Source: Fodinibacter sp045807225 (GTDB lineage: Bacteria; Actinomycetota; Actinomycetes; Actinomycetales; Dermatophilaceae). Taken from it: DNA of 11,334 nucleotides. The notes beneath the pieces were generated by a model, which did no database searches, had not been told where the DNA came from, and saw only the letters and a program-made list of their open reading frames with translations. Positions 6,100-11,334 of the stretch are shown in pieces. The stretch covers positions 1 through 11,334 of the forward strand of contig JBJMHU010000186.1 of the NCBI GenBank assembly GCA_045807225.1. Direction: 5' to 3'. The translations under genes were made by a program, and so were the position numbers. Numbering within the stretch: position 1 is the first letter of the stretch; every line of letters begins with the position of its first letter.

Positions 6100-6945
6100 A
6101 TGACCTTCTCGATCGCCGCCCGGGACGGGGACGCCTGGGGTGTCGCCGTCGCCAGCAAGTTCCTCGCCGTCGGGTCGGTGGTGCCCGCGGTGCGCCCCGG
6201 GGTGGGCGCGGTGGCGACCCAGTCGCTCGCCCGGGTCGCCTACCTCGACGAGGTGCTCGACGCGCTCGAGGCCGGCTCGCGGGTCGACGCGGCCCTCTCG
6301 GATGCCGTCGCGGGAGACGGGGGTCGCGACCAGCGCCAGGTCGGCGCGGTGGGGCCCACCGGTGCGGCCACCTTCACCGGCGATGGCTGCCTGAGCTGGG
6401 CCGGCGGCGTCGCGGCCGGCGACGCGCGCACGGCCTACGCGATCCAGGGCAACATCCTGACCGGTCCCGAGGTGGTGGAGGCAATGGAGGCAGCCTGGCT
6501 CGGCACCGCCGGCCAGCCCTTCGACGCCCGGTTGGTCGCCACCCTGCTGGCCGGGGATGAAGCGGGCGGTGACTCCCGCGGCCGGCAGAGTGCGGCGATC
6601 CTCGCGCGCGCTCCGGGCGCGGGATACGACGGCTGCGGAGTGCTCGCCGACCTGCGGGTGGACGACCATCCCGACGCACCACGCGAGCTGGCCCGCCTCC
6701 ACGACCTGTCCACGCTGCTCTTCGGCGGCCCCGAGGACGTCGAGCCGCTCCAGGGCGCCCTGCGCGACGAGGTGGCCACGCTGCTGACCGCGGCGGGGCG
6801 CGGCATCCACGGCGGTGACGTGGAGGCGGCCCTGGAGGCCTGGATGTCCGAGGTCAACCTGGAGACCCGACGCTCGCCCGGGGGGATCGACGCGCGGGTG
6901 CTGACCGAGCTGCGGGCGGCGGCCCGCGGCGAGGACCCGGCCTGA
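6100..6945 (+). CDS. DUF1028 family protein (Ntn-hydrolase-like)
   Basis: The 281-residue protein carries the typical DUF1028 blocks: MTFSIAARD at the N-terminus, GVAVASKFLAVGSVVP (14-29), the GVGAVATQS region (35-42), QGNILTGPEVV (116-126), GDSRGRQSAA (157-166) and VDDHPDAPRELARL (187-200). The family is placed with N-terminal nucleophile hydrolases. Removal of Met1 would expose Thr2 as a possible nucleophile, which is an inference. Its substrate is not established; members often accompany peptide or amino-acid degradation genes, but none is adjacent here. The start at 6100 matches the conserved N-terminus and a -10 box, whereas the frame remains open to a GTG at 6076. The last ~70 residues form an extra C-terminal segment. 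It converges on yciO with six bases between stops. Confidence 0.88.
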   Translation: MTFSIAARDGDAWGVAVASKFLAVGSVVPAVRPGVGAVATQSLARVAYLDEVLDALEAGSRVDAALSDAVAGDGGRDQRQVGAVGPTGAATFTGDGCLSWAGGVAAGDARTAYAIQGNILTGPEVVEAMEAAWLGTAGQPFDARLVATLLAGDEAGGDSRGRQSAAILARAPGAGYDGCGVLADLRVDDHPDAPRELARLHDLSTLLFGGPEDVEPLQGALRDEVATLLTAAGRGIHGGDVEAALEAWMSEVNLETRRSPGGIDARVLTELRAAARGEDPA

Positions 6946-6954
6946 GCCGGCTCA
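6943..6954. repeat. 12-bp palindrome joining two convergent stop codons
   Basis: TGAGCCGGCTCA is a perfect palindrome. Its first three bases are the DUF1028 stop and its last three are the yciO stop read on the other strand. As RNA only a 4-bp stem with a 4-base loop could form, so a terminator role is weak. Confidence 0.6.
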
Positions 6955-7572
6955 CTCGAAACGCGAGGGGTCCCCGGATCCCACCCGCACCACCTCCGCG
7001 GCGCCGCTCGAGAAGTCGACGACCGTGGTGGGCTCGGTGCCGCACTCCCCCGAGTCGATGACGACGTCGACGACGTGGTCGAGCTCCTCCTTGACCGCCC
7101 AGCCGTCGGTCATCGGCTCGTCCTCGCCGGGCAGCATCAGGGTCGAGGAGAGCAGCGGCTCACCCAGCTCGGCGAGCAGGGCCCGCACCACGGGGTGGTC
7201 GGGGATGCGCACCCCGACCGTGCGCTTCTTGGGGTGCTGCAGGCGCCGGGGCACTTCGTGGGTGGCCGGCAGGATGAACGTGAACGGCCCGGGCGTGGAC
7301 GCCTTGACCGCCCGGAACACCGAGTTGTCGACGTGCACGAGCTGCCCGAGCTGCGCGAAGTCGCGGCAGATCAGCGTGTAGTGGTGGCGGTCGTCGAGCC
7401 GCCGGATCTCGCGGATGCGGTCCTTGCCGGACTGGTTGCCGACCATCGCCCCGAGCGCGAAGCCCGAGTCGGTGGGGTAGGCGATCAGGCCGCCGTCGCG
7501 CAGCACCCCCACCGCCTGGCCGATGGCGCGGGGCTGCGGATCGACCGGGTGCACGTCGAGGTAGCGAGCCAT
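6952..7572 (-). CDS. yciO: YciO/YrdC/Sua5-family protein (YciO type)
   Basis: At 206 residues it matches the length of E. coli YciO and its landmarks: N-terminal HPVDPQPRAI (8-17), PTDSGFALG (33-41), RQL-like IRRLDDRHHYTLICRD (56-71), TPGPFTFIL (93-101), EVPRRL (106-111), VGVRIPDHPV (119-128) and LSSTLMLPG (141-149). The fold is that of YrdC/Sua5, which makes threonylcarbamoyl-AMP for the t6A37 tRNA modification. YciO itself is a paralogue whose role is less certain, and many databases label it threonylcarbamoyladenylate synthase. It lacks the C-terminal Sua5 domain. The protein is cytoplasmic. It has its own -10 box, although it also lies 16 bases after the membrane protein gene on the same strand. 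Confidence 0.9.
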   Translation of the reverse strand: MARYLDVHPVDPQPRAIGQAVGVLRDGGLIAYPTDSGFALGAMVGNQSGKDRIREIRRLDDRHHYTLICRDFAQLGQLVHVDNSVFRAVKASTPGPFTFILPATHEVPRRLQHPKKRTVGVRIPDHPVVRALLAELGEPLLSSTLMLPGEDEPMTDGWAVKEELDHVVDVVIDSGECGTEPTTVVDFSSGAAEVVRVGSGDPSRFE

Positions 7573-7584
7573 GCGCCCACGATA
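7573..7584 (-). promoter_or_regulatory. -10 box and leaderless start of yciO
   Basis: On the minus strand TATCGT (7584-7579), then GGGCGC, then ATG 7572. The 15 bases differ at one position from those before the VOC gene at 10512-10526. Confidence 0.55.
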
Positions 7585-7588
7585 GAGG

Positions 7589-8437
7589 TCAGGGAGTGCG
7601 GAGCCCGCGGTTCCACAGCTCGACGGTCTGCACCAGCCAGAAGACCGCGAAGAGGGTGATCAGCACGACCTCGACCCAGAAGACCAACGTGCTCGACCCG
7701 CTGGCGAGGTTGATGAGCACCGTCGCCGCGAGGGCCACGAGCATGGCGACAGCGATCATCCGGTACATGGCGACGTAACGGGCGTGCGTCGACGGCGCGG
7801 CCCCCTGACGCACCGCGGCCTGTACGTCGCGCGCGTTGAGCCAGACCACGCCGATGATCGCCAGGAACATGGGGATGGCGGCGGCCTCGTGGCCGTGCGC
7901 GATGAAGCTGTCGCGCGCGACGAAGTACCACACGATCCCGCCGCCGAGCACGAGAACCGTCAGGGCGGCGCCGAGGCGGTCGACGGTGCTCAGGGCGGCG
8001 AACCCTCCCTGCCGCACGGTGATGACGACGGCCACGACGCCGACCACCGCCGCGGTGAAGAACAGGGCCGGCATGTTGTTGGTGACGAGCGCGGGGATGT
8101 CGGGTGCCAGCAGGTCGGTGGACCCGCACCCGGGGACGGCGAGGGTGGGGATGAACGCGACGCCGGGCGCCAGCATCCCGGCGAGGTTCATCAGCACGTC
8201 CTCACCGTCGGTGTTGCCCTTCAGCGCGACCAGGCAGACCCCCATGGTGACGAGCACGCCGATGAAGACCGCGTGCACCGGCGTGTAGTAGTAGGCGCTG
8301 ATCGAGGGCTGGAGGCAGCGGCCGGCCGCCCACCACTCCAGCACGACGGCGGTGTAGAGGAGCAGCACCAGGGCCGCGAGGGCGATGCGCAGGTAGTTGT
8401 AGGTCTTGACGGCTGCCAGGGCGGGATCGGGCTCCAC
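7589..8437 (-). CDS. polytopic integral membrane protein, unknown family
   Basis: The 282-residue protein is almost wholly hydrophobic, with about eight likely transmembrane segments: 15-36, 53-72, 81-98, 119-140, 155-173, 184-201, 224-245 and 251-271. A striking stretch is SISAYYYTPVHAVFIGVL (45-62), then GNTDGEDVLMNLAG (74-87). This resembles a widespread actinobacterial membrane protein type for which I cannot give a name or function. C103 may form a bond with C41 outside the membrane (inference). There is no signal peptide or soluble domain. Start is GTG 8437, 11 bases past the OsmC stop, with only a weak SD, so it is probably co-transcribed with the OsmC and DUF1697 genes. Other in-frame starts would cost the first two helices. 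Confidence 0.75.
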   Translation of the reverse strand: MEPDPALAAVKTYNYLRIALAALVLLLYTAVVLEWWAAGRCLQPSISAYYYTPVHAVFIGVLVTMGVCLVALKGNTDGEDVLMNLAGMLAPGVAFIPTLAVPGCGSTDLLAPDIPALVTNNMPALFFTAAVVGVVAVVITVRQGGFAALSTVDRLGAALTVLVLGGGIVWYFVARDSFIAHGHEAAAIPMFLAIIGVVWLNARDVQAAVRQGAAPSTHARYVAMYRMIAVAMLVALAATVLINLASGSSTLVFWVEVVLITLFAVFWLVQTVELWNRGLRTP

Positions 8438-8448
8438 GGCAGCCCCGC

Positions 8449-8901
8449 TCAGTCCTCGCGCATGTGGACCGGGGTGCCCAGCTGCACGCTGCGGCTCACC
8501 GTGCAGAGCCGGTCGTGGCTCTGGGCGATCGCGCGCGGGAGCCGTTCGCGGGCCCGGTCGCCGTCGTCACCGTCGGGGAAGCGCACCCGGAAGGTCACCT
8601 CGATCTCGCCCATGTGGTTGCCGTGCTCGTCGCGCAGCTTCTCACCCTCGGTGGTGACGGTGAACTCGGTGGGCTCGGCCAGCCGGCTCGTGATGAAGTC
8701 GACGTCGATCGCGCTGCACCCGCCGATCGCGGCGAGCAGCAGCTCGACCGGGGTGAAGTCGTCGGACTCCCCCGACCCGATGCTCATCGTGCCGCCGCGC
8801 GCATTGGTCACCAGGTAGGTGCCGGTGCCGCTGCGGCTCATCTGGATGCTGCGGTGGCCGGGGCCGGTGCCCCCGGTCTCCTGCTCGTGCTGCTGGGCCA
8901 T
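8449..8901 (-). CDS. OsmC-family protein
   Basis: The 150-residue protein has the OsmC/Ohr fold signature: PVELLLAAIGGCSAIDV (51-67) with E53 and C62, and SHDRLCTVSRSV (128-139) with C133. C62 and C133 correspond to the two cysteines that reduce organic hydroperoxides in this superfamily. Sequence style fits the OsmC/YhfA branch rather than Ohr, so activity on peroxides is possible but not assured. It is cytoplasmic. I chose ATG 8901 over the upstream GTG 8913: it overlaps the DUF1697 stop as TGATG and has GGGGAG five bases before it, the arrangement of translational coupling. The membrane protein gene follows after 11 bases. Confidence 0.85.
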   Translation of the reverse strand: MAQQHEQETGGTGPGHRSIQMSRSGTGTYLVTNARGGTMSIGSGESDDFTPVELLLAAIGGCSAIDVDFITSRLAEPTEFTVTTEGEKLRDEHGNHMGEIEVTFRVRFPDGDDGDRARERLPRAIAQSHDRLCTVSRSVQLGTPVHMRED

Positions 8902-9437
8902 CAGGCTCCCCACTTCTCGTCGATGGCGCGAACGACCTTGAGGTCGCGCCAGGTGGTCGTGCGGCCGGTGATCTTCTCGATCCGGGTGTTGGTCAGCTTG
9001 GTCTTCTGGAAGCCGCCGGCCATCTCGGCGAGGATCTGCGCGCCGAGCACGCGGCAGCGCTCGCCGGGTGCGTCCCAGGCGTCGAGCTCCCTGGCCGCCG
9101 CCGCCGGGATGGTGCCGTCGGCGAGCGCCAGGTAGCGCTTGCCGCCGGGGAGCAACGGTGGCACCGCGTCGACCTCAGCGAGGTCGCTGCGCAGCTGCTC
9201 CGGGGTGCGCACCACGCAGGGGACGGCGAAGCCGGCGAACTCCTCGAGGACCGCCGACATCTCGGTGGCCACGGCCGCACAGGAGCGGCGGCCGCTGCGC
9301 ACGAACACGTTGCCGGACTGGATGTGCGTCGCGACGTCGGTGAACCCGGCATCCTCGAGCGCGGCGCGCAGCTCGGCCATCTTCACGAAGCGGCCGCCCA
9401 CGTTGACGGCCCGCAGGAACGCGACGTAGGACGGCAT
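8901..9437 (-). CDS. DUF1697 domain protein
   Basis: The 178-residue protein is full length for DUF1697. Conserved blocks are YVAFLRAVNVGG (4-15), THIQSGNVFV (37-46) and the C-terminal KLTNTRIEKITGRTTTWRD (147-165). The family has no established biochemical function. Start ATG 9437 gives the usual N-terminus. An in-frame ATG three codons upstream (9446) is possible, but it overlaps the presumed -10 box. It is the first gene of a likely unit with OsmC and the membrane protein, and divergent from the histidine phosphatase with 37 bases between the start codons. Confidence 0.85.
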   Translation of the reverse strand: MPSYVAFLRAVNVGGRFVKMAELRAALEDAGFTDVATHIQSGNVFVRSGRRSCAAVATEMSAVLEEFAGFAVPCVVRTPEQLRSDLAEVDAVPPLLPGGKRYLALADGTIPAAAARELDAWDAPGERCRVLGAQILAEMAGGFQKTKLTNTRIEKITGRTTTWRDLKVVRAIDEKWGA

Positions 9438-9450
9438 GGCGCACATCCTG
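9438..9450 (-). promoter_or_regulatory. possible -10 box of the DUF1697 gene
   Basis: On the minus strand CAGGAT (9450-9445) lies seven bases before ATG 9437. The first base departs from TANNNT. No SD is seen, so a leaderless transcript is likely. Confidence 0.35.
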
Positions 9451-9462
9451 TCACCGGGCTGC

Positions 9463-9474
9463 CACAGTGGGGCA
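9463..9474 (+). promoter_or_regulatory. possible -10 box of the histidine phosphatase gene
   Basis: CACAGT (9463-9468), then GGGGCA, then ATG 9475. It keeps the GTGGGG block shared with other leaderless starts here but has C instead of T at the first position. Confidence 0.4.
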
Positions 9475-10092
9475 ATGTCCTCCGCCACCGACGCCACCGA
9501 CGCCAGGGGACGCCTGGTCCTGGTCCGCCACGGCCAGACCGAGTGGAGCCGCGACGGACGGCACACCGGCCGCACCGACGTCCCCCTCACGGATGCCGGG
9601 GAGCGCGACGCGCGCGGCCTCACCACGCGCCTGGCGGAGTTCGACTTCGCGCTGGTGCTCTGCTCACCGCTGTCGCGGGCGCGGCGCACCGCCGAGCTGG
9701 CGGGCCTGGTGCCCCAGGAGGATCTGGACCTGCTCGAGTGGGACTACGGCGGCTACGAGGGCCTGAGCACCCCCGACATCCGCGACCGGCTCGGCGACCC
9801 CGGGTGGACCGTCTTCGACGACGGGGTGGTCGCCGGAGCCACCCCGGGCGAGACCGTCGAGGAGGTGGCAGCACGCGCCTCGCGGGTGCTCGTGCGCGTG
9901 CAGGAGCCCCTGGCGAACGGGGACGTCGCTCTCGTCGCGCATGGGCACCTGCTGCGGATCCTCGCCGCCACCTACCTGCGCCAGGACGCTCGCTTCGGCG
10001 CCCAGCTGCTGCTGGACGCCGGGGCCCTGAGCGTGCTCGACTCCGAGCACGGGGTGCCCGGCATCCGGTCGTGGAACGAGACGGTGCGCTGA
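9475..10092 (+). CDS. histidine phosphatase (phosphoglycerate mutase-like) family protein
   Basis: The 205-residue protein belongs to the histidine phosphatase superfamily. LVLVRHGQTEW (14-24) gives R18 and the phospho-accepting H19. LCSPLSRARRTAEL (62-75) has the second phosphate-binding arginine. E88 in LLEWDYGGYEG is the likely proton donor. VALVAHGHLLRIL (151-163) contains the second catalytic histidine, H156. It lacks the extra segments of true cofactor-dependent phosphoglycerate mutase, so it is better seen as a phosphatase of the broad PhoE/CobC/acid-phosphatase type; the substrate is not predictable. It is cytoplasmic. Start ATG 9475 is chosen because it follows a -10-like box, although the frame is open to 9436. 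It converges on the VOC gene with 29 bases between. Confidence 0.88.
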   Translation: MSSATDATDARGRLVLVRHGQTEWSRDGRHTGRTDVPLTDAGERDARGLTTRLAEFDFALVLCSPLSRARRTAELAGLVPQEDLDLLEWDYGGYEGLSTPDIRDRLGDPGWTVFDDGVVAGATPGETVEEVAARASRVLVRVQEPLANGDVALVAHGHLLRILAATYLRQDARFGAQLLLDAGALSVLDSEHGVPGIRSWNETVR

Positions 10093-10121
10093 CCCCGTGC
10101 CACCCGGTGCCGGGCCGCTGC

Positions 10122-10514
10122 TCAGCCGTCGAGCCCCGGGCCCTCGATGACGGACATCACGTTGCCCGAGGGGTCGGTGAACCACGCGATGAGCGGGCCG
10201 CCGCCCCGGAAGACGCCGTCGTCGTCGGTCTGTGCCGGGCTGCCCTCGTAGTGCTCGAACGCCACGCCGCGCTCGCTGAGTGCCGCGACGGTGGCCGCGA
10301 CGTCGTCGACCGGGAAGTTGAGAACGGTGTAGGTGGCGGGCACGTGGTCGGGCTTGGGGTAGAGCAGGATCGGGCGCCCGCCGGTGGGGCGCAGCACGAG
10401 CATGCCCATGTCCCCCTCGTCGACCTGCAGGCCGAGCACCTCGCCGAAGAAGTGCTTGGACTGGGCGATGTCCTTCACGGCGATGCCGCTGAACGCCTTC
10501 GAACTCTGAAGCAT
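10122..10514 (-). CDS. VOC superfamily (glyoxalase/bleomycin-resistance fold) protein
   Basis: The 130-residue single-domain protein has paired beta-alpha-beta-beta-beta modules. The first is AFSGIAVKDIAQSKHFFGEVLGLQV (read around 7-31). The second starts at TYTVLNFPVDDV (61-72) and ends with ITDPSGN-like AWFTDPSGNVMSVIEG (110-125). E124 and H21 are plausible metal ligands, but the full set is not certain. The family includes glyoxalases, dioxygenases and antibiotic-binding proteins, so no substrate is claimed. Start ATG 10514 matches the family N-terminus and a leaderless -10 box. It follows the GCS2-family gene on the same strand after 20 bases and may also be read from it. Confidence 0.85.
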   Translation of the reverse strand: MLQSSKAFSGIAVKDIAQSKHFFGEVLGLQVDEGDMGMLVLRPTGGRPILLYPKPDHVPATYTVLNFPVDDVAATVAALSERGVAFEHYEGSPAQTDDDGVFRGGGPLIAWFTDPSGNVMSVIEGPGLDG

Positions 10515-10526
10515 GCGCCCACCGTA
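10515..10526 (-). promoter_or_regulatory. -10 box and leaderless start of the VOC gene
   Basis: On the minus strand TACGGT (10526-10521), then GGGCGC, then ATG 10514. The hexamer is identical to that of the methyltransferase gene, and the spacer is identical to that of yciO. Confidence 0.55.
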
Positions 10527-10534
10527 CGCGCGGG

Positions 10535-11334
10535 TCAGGGCAGCGGCCAGGTGTGCACCGGCTCGTTGGAGTCCATGTGCACGGTGTACAGCTCCAGCAT
10601 CCGGCGCAGGGCCTCGCGACGGTCGCACCCGGCATCCTGGAACGACTGGACGGCCCGGCTCTGCCACTCGGCGCCGTTGACGCCCGACTTGCACCGCCCC
10701 TCGATGACGCCGAGGAACCGCTCGCGCACGGCGTCCGAGACGCCCCACTGGTGCAGCCCCTCGTGGGCCAGGGGCAGCAGGTGGCGCAGCACCAGCTCGT
10801 CGGAGGAGAGCTCGCCGAACCCGGGCCAGTAGAGCCGGGCGTCGATGCCGTCACGAGCCGCCCGCCGGAAGTTCTCCTCACAGGCGGCGAAGCTCATCTT
10901 GGTCCAGACCGGGCGGTCCTCGTGCGCCAGCATCCGGATGGCGCCGTAGTAGAACGCTGCATTGGCGAGCACGTCGACGATGGTCGGGCCGGCCGGCAGC
11001 ACGCGGTTCTCGACCCGCAGGTGCGGGGTGCCGCTGACGATGTCGTAGATCGGCCGGTTCCAGCGGTAGACCGTGCCGTTGTGCAGGCGCAGCTCGGACA
11101 GCTCGGGCGCGATGCCGGCCTCGAGCGCCGCCATCGGGTCCTCGTCGCTGGTCTCGGCGAGCAGGGTCGGGAAGTAGCGGACGTTCTCCTCGAAGAGGTC
11201 GAAGATCGAGGTGATCCAGCGCTCGCCGAACCACACCCGCGGGCGCACCCCCTGGGCCTTCAGCTCCTCCGGACGCGTGTCGGTCGCCTGCTCGAACAGC
11301 GCGATCCGGGTCTCGCGCCACAGCTCCTTGCCGA
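10535..11334 (-). CDS. glutamate-cysteine ligase family (GCS2) protein, C-terminal part
   Basis: The frame stays open to the right edge, so the N-terminus is outside the window; 265 residues are visible. Counting from the first complete codon, WFGERWITSIFDLFEENVRYFP lies near 34-55, ELSELRLHNGTVYRWNRP near 78-94, and PHLRVENRVLPAGPT (103-117) is a strong hallmark of the GCS2 group of actinobacterial ligases. LANAAFYYG (122-130) follows. The family makes gamma-glutamyl-type bonds with ATP, but the substrate of this branch is not established. Actinobacteria mostly use mycothiol, so glutathione synthesis should not be assumed. GTG 11248 is an internal in-frame codon, not a start, because similarity continues upstream. 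It is followed 20 bases later by the VOC gene. Confidence 0.72.
   Translation of the reverse strand, partial: GKELWRETRIALFEQATDTRPEELKAQGVRPRVWFGERWITSIFDLFEENVRYFPTLLAETSDEDPMAALEAGIAPELSELRLHNGTVYRWNRPIYDIVSGTPHLRVENRVLPAGPTIVDVLANAAFYYGAIRMLAHEDRPVWTKMSFAACEENFRRAARDGIDARLYWPGFGELSSDELVLRHLLPLAHEGLHQWGVSDAVRERFLGVIEGRCKSGVNGAEWQSRAVQSFQDAGCDRREALRRMLELYTVHMDSNEPVHTWPLP

Noticed and set aside
8902..8913. GTG 8913 as the OsmC start
   Set aside because: ATG 8901 has a well-spaced SD and the TGATG overlap; the GTG would put that SD inside the coding region and adds only four residues.
10103..10114. CCCGGTGCCGGG between the convergent phosphatase and VOC genes as a bidirectional terminator
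   Set aside because: The stem is 5 bp with a 2-base loop (in practice 4 bp) and has no U-tract; too weak to call.
9324..10832. Plus-strand frame of 502 codons and minus-strand frame 9664-10881 of 405 codons
   Set aside because: Both cross several genes with intact families in other frames, change composition along their length and contain no domain.
1..11334. CRISPR array, IS element, tRNA, prophage or defence island
   Set aside because: No spaced repeats, terminal inverted repeats with transposase, tRNA cloverleaf or defence-type protein domains were seen on either strand.

Overview
This window is very GC-rich with strongly GC-biased third codon positions. It carries actinobacteria-type families, strong Shine-Dalgarno (SD) sites at some genes and apparently leaderless promoters at many others. 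It looks like ordinary chromosome of a high-GC actinobacterium, possibly Nocardioidaceae or Intrasporangiaceae-like (inferred from style; genus not determined). There is no sign of a transposon, prophage, CRISPR array, tRNA or rRNA. Genes on both strands are short independent units with small gaps.

Left edge (1-187): the first 34 bases hold a close match to a dif site, the XerC/XerD chromosome-dimer resolution site. If real, the window lies at the replication terminus. A 13-bp stem-loop at 134-169 probably terminates the next gene. Region 188-2294 (minus strand): a class III PLP aminotransferase of the glutamate-1-semialdehyde aminomutase type, preceded upstream by an isochorismatase-family cysteine hydrolase. 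Between them lie a candidate promoter and a perfect 20-bp palindrome abutting the aminotransferase SD.

Region 2461-6945 (plus strand): an RlmC-type 23S rRNA m5U methyltransferase with its FeS cysteines; a small SAM methyltransferase; a 414-base stretch with only doubtful ORFs; a bis-heme ferric-reductase/NADPH-oxidase-type flavocytochrome; and a DUF1028 protein. The DUF1028 gene converges on a YciO-family gene, and the two stop codons sit at the ends of one 12-bp palindrome.

Region 6952-9437 (minus strand): a probable three-gene unit transcribed DUF1697 -> OsmC-family protein -> polytopic membrane protein (overlap TGATG, then an 11-base gap), followed by yciO with its own promoter. DUF1697 is divergent from a histidine phosphatase (9475-10092), with only 37 bp between their start codons. 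The right end holds a VOC/glyoxalase-fold protein and the C-terminal 265 residues of a glutamate-cysteine ligase family (GCS2) protein that enters from beyond the right edge.

No multi-gene defence or biosynthetic system is visible. The most notable signals are non-coding: the dif site, the palindrome with an alternative hairpin at the aminotransferase leader, and a recurring leaderless promoter cassette (a -10 hexamer, then 6-9 bases, then ATG) in front of at least five genes and probably seven.
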